6,257 nucleotides of DNA. It comes from Ardenticatenia bacterium (lineage in GTDB: Bacteria > Chloroflexota > Anaerolineae > Aggregatilineales > Aggregatilineaceae). The stretch covers positions 1 through 6,257 of the forward strand of contig JALSSH010000614.1 in the NCBI GenBank assembly GCA_026984385.1. Direction: 5' to 3'. The notes beneath the pieces are model-generated. The model ran no database searches. It saw nothing but the letters and a program-made list of their open reading frames with translations, and was not told where the DNA came from. A program made the translations under genes and the position numbers. Shown here piece after piece: positions 1-4,796 of this stretch. Numbering within the stretch: position 1 is the first letter of the stretch; every line of letters starts with the position of its first letter.

Positions 1-1
1 G

Positions 2-1369
2 CGCTCGGCGCTTTTTGCGCCGCTGCCGGACGTGGGCTTGGTGATCCTGGACGAGGAACATGACGACAGCTACAAACAATCCCCGCCCATCCCGCCTCCC
101 TACTACCACGCGCGCGAAACGGCGGTCGCGCTGATGCGCATCAGCGGCGGCGCGGTCATCTTAGGCAGCGCCACGCCGGACGTAGTCACCTACTACCGTG
201 CGGAAAACGGCCCCTATCGGTTGCTGAAGTTGCCGGATCGTATCCTTGTTCCGCGCGAACACCAGGCCGAACGTACCCGCCAGCTCAACGCGCCCCAAGC
301 CCGCTACGTCCCCGCCGAGCGCAGCGACGCGGTCAACGTGGAGCTGCCGCCGGTGTTGTTGGTGGATATGCGCGAGGAGTTGCGCGCGGGCAACCGCAGC
401 GTCTTTAGCCGCGCGTTGCAAGCGGCGTTGCGCCACACGTTGGAGCAGGGCGAACAAGCGATCGTGTTCCTCAATCGGCGCGGCTCGTCTACCTTTGTGA
501 TGTGTCGGGACTGCGGCTATATTGCGCGCTGTCCCCGTTGCGAAACGCCGCTGACTTTTCACGGGAAGCATCACGCGCTCATCTGCCACTATTGCGGCTA
601 TCGGCGGGAACAACCCTCGCGTTGCCCTGAGTGCGGCAGCGCGCGCATTCGCTACTTCGGCCAGGGCACGGAGTTGATCGAGCGCGCCGTGCAGCAAATG
701 TTCCCCACCGCGCGCACCTTGCGCTGGGACCACGACGCGATCACCCACCGCCACGCCCACGAAGCGATCTTGCGCCGCTTCAGCGCGGGCGAAGCGGATA
801 TCCTCATCGGGACGCAGATGGTCGCCAAAGGGCTGGACTTGCCCCAAGTGACGCTGGTGGGTGTGATCTCCGCCGACACCGCGTTGGGTTTGCCGGACTA
901 TCGCGCCGGTGAACGCACCTTCCAATTGCTGACGCAGGTGGCCGGACGCGCCGGACGCGGCGAACGCGGCGGGCGCGTGATCATGCAAAGTTATCAGCCG
1001 GAACATTACGCCATCCAAGCCGCCGCCGAGCACGACTACGAAGCCTTTTACCGCCGCGAGATCGCCTATCGCCAAGAGCTACACTATCCGCCTTTTCGCC
1101 GCCTGGCGCGCATCGTCTTTCGCTTTCCCACCGCAGAGCTGGCCGAGTATGAAGCCAAACGCGCGCGCCGCCTGCTGGAAAAGCGCATGGCCGAAGGGCA
1201 CTTCACCGCCACCGAGATCGTCGGGCCGACGCCGTGCTTTTTCTTCAAGCGCAACAACCTTTACCGCTGGCATCTGATCATCCGCAGCTCCAACCCGGCG
1301 GCGCTGTTGAGTGCGCTGGATGTGGCCGACGGCTGGTTCGTAGATATTGATCCTGTAGAATTATTGTAG
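2..1369 (+). CDS. priA: Primosomal protein N' (replication restart helicase PriA), C-terminal part
   Basis: PriA is a 3'-to-5' DNA helicase that recognises stalled forks and reloads the replisome. The reading frame is open from base 2, so the N-terminal DNA-binding region and Walker A lie left of the window and 455 residues are visible. Residues 17-20 are the DEEH Walker B box, in the typical context of an APLPD stretch before it and DDSYKQ after it. Eight cysteines in four CxxC pairs (visible residues 168/171, 177/180, 195/198, 208/211) form the two-zinc module that is diagnostic for PriA within superfamily 2. Motif V (GTQMVAKGLD, from about residue 270) and motif VI (QVAGRAGRG, about 312-320) are intact. 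The end, DIDPVELL, is family-like. No damage is seen in the visible part. E. coli PriA has about 730 residues, so roughly the last 60% is present. No terminator follows the TAG stop, so read-through into the next gene is possible. Confidence 0.96.
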   Translation, partial: RSALFAPLPDVGLVILDEEHDDSYKQSPPIPPPYYHARETAVALMRISGGAVILGSATPDVVTYYRAENGPYRLLKLPDRILVPREHQAERTRQLNAPQARYVPAERSDAVNVELPPVLLVDMREELRAGNRSVFSRALQAALRHTLEQGEQAIVFLNRRGSSTFVMCRDCGYIARCPRCETPLTFHGKHHALICHYCGYRREQPSRCPECGSARIRYFGQGTELIERAVQQMFPTARTLRWDHDAITHRHAHEAILRRFSAGEADILIGTQMVAKGLDLPQVTLVGVISADTALGLPDYRAGERTFQLLTQVAGRAGRGERGGRVIMQSYQPEHYAIQAAAEHDYEAFYRREIAYRQELHYPPFRRLARIVFRFPTAELAEYEAKRARRLLEKRMAEGHFTATEIVGPTPCFFFKRNNLYRWHLIIRSSNPAALLSALDVADGWFVDIDPVELL

Positions 1370-1372
1370 AAT
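1354..1372 (+). repeat. Direct repeat TGTAGAAT x2, 11 bp apart
   Basis: TGTAGAAT occurs at 1354-1361 and again at 1365-1372, with starts 11 bases apart, about one helical turn. The pair straddles the priA stop codon in an A/T-rich pocket within otherwise GC-rich DNA, about 40 bases before the start of the helix-turn-helix regulator. TAGAAT resembles a -10 box, but no good -35 lies at the right distance. It could be an operator for the downstream regulator, or chance, since the first copy is also coding. Confidence 0.35.
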
Positions 1373-1412
1373 CTAGACTGGCTGTTATGGCGAAGATGTA
1401 CAGGAGAGAGCG

Positions 1413-2045
1413 ATGAGCAACTCGTCGGAATGGGTGAGCTTGGGAGAAGCGGCGGAAATTATCGGCGTGCATCCGGCGACAATTCGCAATTGGGCGGAAC
1501 GGGGCGAGTTGCCTTGCCGACGCACGCCGGGCGGGCATCGGCGTTTTCGGCGCGCAGATTTGGAGCAGTGGTTGGAAACACACCGCGCCGCGCGTCCCAC
1601 CGAGGCCCTGGTGGTGGTGCAAAACGCGCTCGGGCGTACACGTTTGGAGGTCGGCAACCGCGAAAAGCTCGCCAACTTGGACTGGTACGCGCGCCTGGAC
1701 GAAGAAGGGCGCGAGATGATGCGCCAACAGGGGCTGAATATGATGGACGCGCTGATTAAGTATTTGGCGCACCCGGAAAGCCCCGAAGGGCTGCGCGCGT
1801 CTTTTGAGATCGGCACGGCCTATGGGATGTTTCTCAAGGGCCAGGGGTTGACACTTTCCCAAGCGTTGCAAGGCTATTATTATTTTGCGGATATTTTGCT
1901 GGATGCTGTGATCCAGTTGGCGGAAGCCAGCAGCAGCGGGCGCGCCTCGGCCAATTGGGGGGATACGTTGCGTCAGGTCCACGCCTTCACCCGCGAAACG
2001 TTGGTGGGCATGGTGAAAGTTTATGAAAGGGACTTGGGGCTATAG
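1413..2045 (+). CDS. MerR/BldC-type helix-turn-helix regulator with helical RsbRD-like C-terminal domain
   Basis: This is a 210-residue cytoplasmic DNA-binding protein. Residues 7-56 form an excisionase/BldC-like winged helix-turn-helix: LGEAAEIIGVHPATIRNW is the helix-turn-helix and RRTPGGHRRFRRADLEQWL is the wing, a strong family signature. A linker (57-87) leads to an all-helical domain (about 88-210) containing YGMFLKGQGLTLSQALQGYY and a closing FTRETLVGMVKVYERDL. By pattern this second part resembles the N-terminal helical domain of RsbRD-type proteins, which fits a signal- or partner-binding role; that assignment is moderate. No membrane segment or signal peptide is seen. The ATG at 1413 is preceded by AGGAGAG at 1402-1408, five bases away from the start. 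The gene follows priA by 43 bases on the same strand, so it may share its transcript or use its own promoter near the 1354-1372 repeat. Ligand and target operons cannot be told from the sequence. Confidence 0.88.
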   Translation: MSNSSEWVSLGEAAEIIGVHPATIRNWAERGELPCRRTPGGHRRFRRADLEQWLETHRAARPTEALVVVQNALGRTRLEVGNREKLANLDWYARLDEEGREMMRQQGLNMMDALIKYLAHPESPEGLRASFEIGTAYGMFLKGQGLTLSQALQGYYYFADILLDAVIQLAEASSSGRASANWGDTLRQVHAFTRETLVGMVKVYERDLGL

Positions 2046-2071
2046 CTTTGTCGCCGCCTATAGGGTGTGGC
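2046..2071. other. Short convergent junction without a clear terminator
   Basis: Only 26 bases separate the stop codons of the + strand regulator and the - strand lipoprotein gene. CTATAG at 2040-2045 and 2058-2063 could pair as a weak 6-bp stem, but no T-tract follows on either strand. Transcripts from the two sides may therefore overlap at their 3' ends. Confidence 0.4.
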
Positions 2072-3073
2072 CTAGCCGCAGCGATCGGGTTTTGTACCGG
2101 CTCGCGTCAGCAACACCGCTCCCAGCCCGAGCGACCCCGCGCCGAGCACAATCAGCCCAACCGGCCAACCGACCGGCTCAAAGATGCTCCACACGCGCAA
2201 GCCCAGCGCCAAAGTGATCCCACCGACGGCGGCGGCGATCATTTGGGGATGCGTGCCATGTCGCAGCCTGCGCAATACCCAGCGCCCCACCGGTGCGGCC
2301 AACGCGATCCAGCCCAGCAGGCTCAACATGCCCAACACCAACCAGCCCAGCAGCACAACGGGCAAAAACACCACCGGCACAATTAATTTGAGCGACAATC
2401 CGTAGATCACGGTCAGGCCGGCGGCGATGGCAAGCGTCAACAGGCCGACTGTGGCCGCGTGCCAGGGGCGCGCTTGGATGGCTTCGGCCATGCAAGCCAG
2501 CGGTCGCGGGATCAGCACCGCGCCCAGCGCAGCCAACGCGCCAAAAAAGAGCGCGCCAAAAAACACGCTCCCCGCGCGCAAAAGCCAACTCGCTTGCCAG
2601 CTCAGCCAGGCGTGGGTCAGCAATTGCCCCACGCCCAAATTCGGCGAGCTGTTGCACTCTTCCAGCAAATCCCCTTCCACGCGCGCACCTTCGGCACGCT
2701 CAACGTTGCGCGCACAAGCGACCAGATCGCCGCGCACCAGAGCCTCCGGCCCCAGGACTAACCGTTCGGCGGCGATCACCACGTCTCCGTCGATCTGCCC
2801 GTTGAGCGTCACCGTGCGCGCCGTGATCGCCGCGTCTCCCTGAACCACGCTTTGCGTTTCCAGCGACGCTTTTTCCGCTACGACCACAAGGTCGCCCTTC
2901 ACATGTTCCCCGCTGGGCAGGCGATAGGTGCGCGAGGCGACCAGGTCGTCGGTGTTGCTGCTGGCGGTGCTGCACGCGGTCAACAGCAGCGCCAGCCCCA
3001 CAAGCAGCAACCATCCCTTCCGCTGATGGGGAAAAGGCAAGCGCCGTAGCGTGGCAAAGAGGGAGTGGGTCAT
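2072..3073 (-). CDS. Bactofilin-like repeat lipoprotein with about five membrane segments
   Basis: The protein has 333 residues. A basic N-terminus and a hydrophobic stretch (residues 20-33) end in the lipobox LTAC, so Cys34 is a probable lipidation site cleaved by signal peptidase II. Residues 50-140 hold five repeats marked by a Gly-Asp pair at 60-61, 79-80, 96-97, 115-116 and 134-135, spaced 17-19 residues. This is the pattern of a bactofilin-type (polymer-forming) right-handed beta-helix. After a short linker come about five hydrophobic segments (roughly 164-188, 206-226, 230-260 possibly double, 278-298, 304-323) and a short charged tail. If the lipobox is used, the beta-helix lies outside the membrane, unlike the cytosolic filaments of classical bactofilins. 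A perfect AGGAGG at 3084-3089 sits 10 bases before the ATG. It is third in the operon, 28 bases after the anti-sigma gene, and is a plausible envelope-located effector or sensor of that system. The precise function is unknown. Confidence 0.82.
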   Translation of the reverse strand: MTHSLFATLRRLPFPHQRKGWLLLVGLALLLTACSTASSNTDDLVASRTYRLPSGEHVKGDLVVVAEKASLETQSVVQGDAAITARTVTLNGQIDGDVVIAAERLVLGPEALVRGDLVACARNVERAEGARVEGDLLEECNSSPNLGVGQLLTHAWLSWQASWLLRAGSVFFGALFFGALAALGAVLIPRPLACMAEAIQARPWHAATVGLLTLAIAAGLTVIYGLSLKLIVPVVFLPVVLLGWLVLGMLSLLGWIALAAPVGRWVLRRLRHGTHPQMIAAAVGGITLALGLRVWSIFEPVGWPVGLIVLGAGSLGLGAVLLTRAGTKPDRCG

Positions 3074-3083
3074 GGTTGGGCGT

Positions 3084-3089
3084 CCTCCT
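3084..3089 (-). promoter_or_regulatory. Perfect Shine-Dalgarno AGGAGG for the lipoprotein gene
   Basis: AGGAGG on the - strand lies 10 bases upstream of the ATG at 3073, inside the 28-base gap after the anti-sigma stop. It supports the chosen start and indicates independent, efficient ribosome loading on the third gene of the operon. Confidence 0.75.
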
Positions 3090-3101
3090 GAGTGCGAGCT
3101 T

Positions 3102-3665
3102 TTAGGATTTAGGGCCGCGTGTGGGCCATTGCGTCACGCCCCACATACGCCAGAGCACTCGTCCCCACAACGCGGCGGCGGGCAACACCAGCGCGATTAA
3201 GATGGTGTTCCACATCGAGGCGGTGACCAGCGTTTGCATCTGCGCGGCCACCTCTCCCAGCAAGCCCGACACGCCAGAGACCACGCTCACGCCGATTTGC
3301 AGCAGTGTACTGAAGATGGCGGCGTCGGCCAGCGCGCTGACGAGCGCGAAAAGCGCGCCCGCCAAAAAAGGCACGCTGAGTAGCGCGGTCACCAACAAGC
3401 CCAGCACCACCCCGACGCTTAGCTCACGGCGTTTCCAGCCCGGGCGGGGCATGGTGGCGATGGCGTGCATGACCCGCTCGGCGAACTCCGCCGAAGGGGT
3501 GAGCATCGGGGCATTGCGCAGCAGCGCGTCTACCCAGCTCAGCGCCTGAGCGGTGGGGCTTTCTTCGGCGGCTTGCCGGGCTTGGAGCGCGGCCAGCTCC
3601 TCTTCGCTGAACTCCGTTTCCGGAGTGCGGTTTGGATCGTGCGGTGGCGTTGTGTTGTTGTGCAT
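3102..3665 (-). CDS. Putative membrane anti-sigma factor (no zinc finger)
   Basis: A 187-residue membrane protein encoded directly downstream of the ECF sigma gene, so it is proposed to bind and hold that sigma factor at the membrane until a signal arrives. The first 80 residues are cytoplasmic-looking: a Pro/Glu-rich start, a helix (about 20-50) and a second helix with LTPSAEFAERVMHAIA (about 55-70), a pattern seen in membrane-bound anti-sigma factors. Hydrophobic segments follow at about 82-110, 117-137 and 150-172, then a short basic tail. The protein has no cysteine at all, so the HxxxCxxC zinc motif of the common anti-sigma domain is absent, and the role rests on position and topology. 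The ATG at 3665 is chosen over an in-frame TTG at 3671 because GGAGGG (3675-3680) is 9 bases from the ATG but only 3 from the TTG. The start lies 2 bases after the sigma TGA, suggesting translational coupling and fixed stoichiometry. Confidence 0.75.
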   Translation of the reverse strand: MHNNTTPPHDPNRTPETEFSEEELAALQARQAAEESPTAQALSWVDALLRNAPMLTPSAEFAERVMHAIATMPRPGWKRRELSVGVVLGLLVTALLSVPFLAGALFALVSALADAAIFSTLLQIGVSVVSGVSGLLGEVAAQMQTLVTASMWNTILIALVLPAAALWGRVLWRMWGVTQWPTRGPKS

Positions 3666-3667
3666 GA

Positions 3668-4258
3668 TCAAGTACCCTCCACCGTTGTGGGATCAAAGGC
3701 TTTCAATTGATGGGCTTCTAACTTGCCGGCCAGCGTTTGCCGCGCGCGGAAAAGGCGGCTTTTGATGGCGCTTTCGGTTGTTTGTAACATCTCGGCGATC
3801 TCGGCATAGGAATAGTCATACCAATAACGCAGGACAACGGCCACTCGATAGTCCGGGTTGAGTTCGTCGAGCAGCTCTTGGACCTGGGCGCTGCGCTCGT
3901 TGGCGAGCGTGGCTTCTTCCGGCCCGGGGGTGTCGCTGGTGAGCGCGGGATGGGGCGGCAGCGGTTCGTCCAGCGAAAGCATGGTCAGCCGACGACGACG
4001 CAGACGGTCTATGCAATGGTTGGAGGCGATAGAAAGCAGCCATGTTTTGAAGGATCGTTGTTGATCGTAGCGATCTAGATGGGCGTAGGCGCGCAAAAAC
4101 GCCTCTTGAGCGGCGTCTTCGGCTTCTCCCCAGTCGTTAAGCATACGATAGGCCAGGTTGAAAACGTCGCGCTCGTAGCGATGTACGAGTTCGCCAAAGG
4201 CTTGCGTATCGCCTGCCAGAGTGCGTTGCACCCACAGGGAATCGGGTTCCTGGTTCAC
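3668..4258 (-). CDS. ECF-family RNA polymerase sigma factor
   Basis: A 196-residue sigma-70 factor of the extracytoplasmic function (group 4) type, with only regions 2 and 4. Region 2 (about 20-90) shows the RYERDVFNLAYRML helix, the acidic GEAEDAAQEAFLRAY core-binding segment (44-58) and the -10-reading FKTWLLSIASNHCIDRLRRRR (70-90). A Pro/Glu-rich linker (about 97-120) leads to region 4 (about 125-180), where YSYAEIAEMLQTTESAIKSR is the helix-turn-helix that reads the -35 element. The GTG at 4258 is the first usable start: an in-frame TAA (4268-4270) lies just upstream and AAGGG (4265-4269) is six bases from the GTG. The gene heads a three-gene operon with the proposed membrane anti-sigma factor and the bactofilin-like lipoprotein. 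The subgroup cannot be assigned by eye. Promoter autoregulation is likely for this class, and a weak candidate site is annotated upstream. Confidence 0.95.
   Translation of the reverse strand: MNQEPDSLWVQRTLAGDTQAFGELVHRYERDVFNLAYRMLNDWGEAEDAAQEAFLRAYAHLDRYDQQRSFKTWLLSIASNHCIDRLRRRRLTMLSLDEPLPPHPALTSDTPGPEEATLANERSAQVQELLDELNPDYRVAVVLRYWYDYSYAEIAEMLQTTESAIKSRLFRARQTLAGKLEAHQLKAFDPTTVEGT
3675..3680 (-). promoter_or_regulatory. Shine-Dalgarno GGAGGG that sets the anti-sigma start
   Basis: GGAGGG lies inside the last codons of the sigma gene, 9 bases before the ATG at 3665. Its spacing favours this ATG over the TTG at 3671, which overlaps the sigma stop as TTGA. A ribosome site buried in the upstream gene is typical of a coupled sigma/anti-sigma pair. 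Confidence 0.65.
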
Positions 4259-4293
4259 GGCTTGCCCTTAACTTCGGACACGACAAATAGATA

Positions 4294-4320
4294 AACGGCG
4301 ACTCAGTTATTGACGGTTCT
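4294..4320 (-). promoter_or_regulatory. Possible ECF-type promoter of the sigma operon
   Basis: On the - strand AGAAC is followed after 19 bases by GTT, near the GGAAC/GGAAT...GTT pattern of many ECF promoters, though the first G is missing and the spacing is a base or so long. It lies about 36 bases before the sigma GTG, so it would give a short leader and allow autoregulation. Matches this loose are common by chance. Confidence 0.25.
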
Positions 4321-4335
4321 ATACGCTCTATACGC
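4318..4335. repeat. Perfect 9-bp tandem repeat TCTATACGC x2
   Basis: TCTATACGC at 4318-4326 is repeated immediately at 4327-4335. On the - strand it reads GCGTATAGA twice and abuts the upstream edge of the possible -35 element of the sigma operon. It could be a binding site for an activator or repressor. The TATAGA it contains is also -10-like on the - strand, but no good -35 accompanies it. Confidence 0.5.
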
Positions 4336-4375
4336 AGCGCGTGGCGCGGCGTTGCGGCGACTTGAGTATAAACGC

Positions 4376-4397
4376 GCTCGGGCGCGCGCACCCGAGC
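4376..4397. repeat. Inverted repeat, 7-bp stem, 8-base loop
   Basis: GCTCGGG (4376-4382) pairs exactly with CCCGAGC (4391-4397) around an 8-base CG-rich loop. No T-tract follows on either strand, so it is not an intrinsic terminator. It is the first of a series of dyads in this intergenic region. Confidence 0.6.
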
Positions 4398-4448
4398 CGA
4401 GTGGATGTTCGCCGTTCTGCGTGGACGTTTGCGGTGATCGCGCGCATT

Positions 4449-4522
4449 GGGCGCGCCGCCCGTGCGCCCTACGGCGCACTACGCGCGGCATTCGCCGCGC
4501 GTCAGCCGCGCGGAGCGCGGCT
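4449..4522. repeat. Four back-to-back short-loop GC hairpins (REP-like cluster)
   Basis: Four perfect inverted repeats tile this stretch with at most one base between them: GGGCG/CGCCC (4449-4461, 3-base loop), GTGCGCC/GGCGCAC (4462-4479, loop CTAC), ACGCGCGGC/GCCGCGCGT (4481-4502, 9-bp stem, loop ATTC) and AGCCGCGC/GCGCGGCT (4504-4522, 8-bp stem, loop GGA). An alternative stem, GCGCGC/GCGCGC (4440-4456), competes with the first. No T-tracts follow, so they are not ordinary terminators. Tiled palindromes with tight loops resemble REP/BIME-type extragenic repeats; whether they recur in this genome cannot be seen from one window. Confidence 0.65.
4464..4476 (+). repeat. 13-bp repeat GCGCCCTACGGCG, copy 1
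   Basis: This core forms the centre of the second hairpin in the cluster and recurs identically at 4530-4542, 66 bases on. The CTAC tetraloop closed by GCC/GGC is kept in both copies, which points to a repeated unit rather than random GC-rich sequence. Confidence 0.6.
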
Positions 4523-4529
4523 CGGCGGC

Positions 4530-4542
4530 GCGCCCTACGGCG
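4530..4542 (+). repeat. 13-bp repeat GCGCCCTACGGCG, copy 2
   Basis: Second identical copy of the core found at 4464-4476. Here only the inner 4-bp CGCC/GGCG stem around CTAC is kept, and the outer arm has diverged, as expected for a decayed copy of the same element. Confidence 0.6.
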
Positions 4543-4614
4543 GCGGACGTTTTCCAGCGGCGGGCGGTTGGCGACCGCTCACGCTCCGCAGGAAGGCGGA
4601 CAACGCCTGCACAC

Positions 4615-4645
4615 TTGCCGAAAACGGCGATCTTCAGGCTATACT
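4615..4645 (+). promoter_or_regulatory. Possible sigma-70 promoter of the kinase gene
   Basis: TTGCCG (4615-4620) and TATACT (4640-4645) match the -35 at 4 of 6 and the -10 at 5 of 6 positions. The 19-base spacing is a little long. Transcription would start near 4652 and give a leader of about 145 bases. The -10 box lies in the centre of the palindrome at 4620-4668, so a protein bound there would compete with RNA polymerase. Confidence 0.35.
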
Positions 4646-4668
4646 AATCATAGCGATCAGCCGTTTTC
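4620..4668. repeat. Two-tier 49-base palindrome over the possible promoter
   Basis: GAAAACGGC (4620-4628) pairs with GCCGTTTTC (4660-4668). The stem continues with GATC (4629-4632) on GATC (4655-4658) after a single bulged A at 4659, then, across an unpaired TTCAG, with GCTAT (4638-4642) on ATAGC (4650-4654) around a 7-base loop. In all 18 pairs form. The element is AT-richer than its surroundings and contains the TATACT box, so it is a good candidate operator. It could also be an RNA hairpin if transcribed from further upstream. Confidence 0.6.
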
Positions 4669-4677
4669 CGACCGAAC

Positions 4678-4701
4678 CGCCCCCGTTTTTTGCCAGGGGC
4701 G
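4678..4701. repeat. GC dyad CGCCCC/GGGGCG with T-run in the loop
   Basis: CGCCCC (4678-4683) pairs with GGGGCG (4696-4701) around a 12-base loop that includes six T residues. The T-run is in the loop rather than after the stem, so this is not a standard terminator. It would lie in the leader of the kinase mRNA. Confidence 0.4.
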
Positions 4702-4785
4702 CATCTTCACGCATAAATCCCCCGCCACGCCGCGACCGCAGCTTGCCGCGATCAAGACGCGAGGCGCAACGCCGGACAATGAGGC

Positions 4786-4791
4786 AGGAGG
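4786..4791 (+). promoter_or_regulatory. Shine-Dalgarno AGGAGG for the kinase gene
   Basis: A perfect AGGAGG lies five bases before the ATG at 4797. It rules against the in-frame ATG at 4779, which has this site downstream of it, and supports 4797 as the start. Confidence 0.75.
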
Positions 4792-4796
4792 CATTG

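Larger units (their letters stand above)
4259..4796. other. 538-base structured intergenic region between divergent genes
   Basis: No convincing gene lies here. Left to right it holds a weak ECF-like promoter for the sigma operon, a 9-base tandem repeat, a series of GC-rich hairpins (4376-4542), smaller dyads at 4564-4578 (GCGGT/ACCGC) and 4588-4610 (GCA + GGCG with CGCC + TGC), a long compound palindrome overlapping a possible promoter (4615-4668), and a GC dyad at 4678-4701. Beyond 4701, nothing stands out before the kinase ribosome binding site. Confidence 0.8.

Noticed and set aside
161..1075. 304-residue - strand reading frame across priA
   Set aside because: It lies wholly within the well-supported PriA sequence including its zinc module and helicase motifs. 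Its Ala/Arg/His-rich product is unlike a real protein.
1361..1388. Sigma-70 promoter for the regulator (TTATTG, 16 bases, TGTTAT)
   Set aside because: The -35 matches poorly and alternatives such as TTGATC with TAGAAT have wrong spacing, so no specific promoter can be supported.
1278..1982. - strand frame of 234 residues opposite the helix-turn-helix regulator
   Set aside because: The + strand gene has a clear DNA-binding signature and ribosome site. The opposite frame has no domain and spans the priA end as well.
3669..3671. TTG start for the anti-sigma gene overlapping the sigma stop as TTGA
   Set aside because: It is only 3 bases from the Shine-Dalgarno GGAGGG, while the ATG at 3665 is at a normal 9-base spacing.
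4678..4701. Intrinsic terminator suggested by CGCCCC/GGGGCG and a T6 run
   Set aside because: The T-run is within the loop and not after the stem, and the element lies in the kinase leader rather than behind a gene on either strand.
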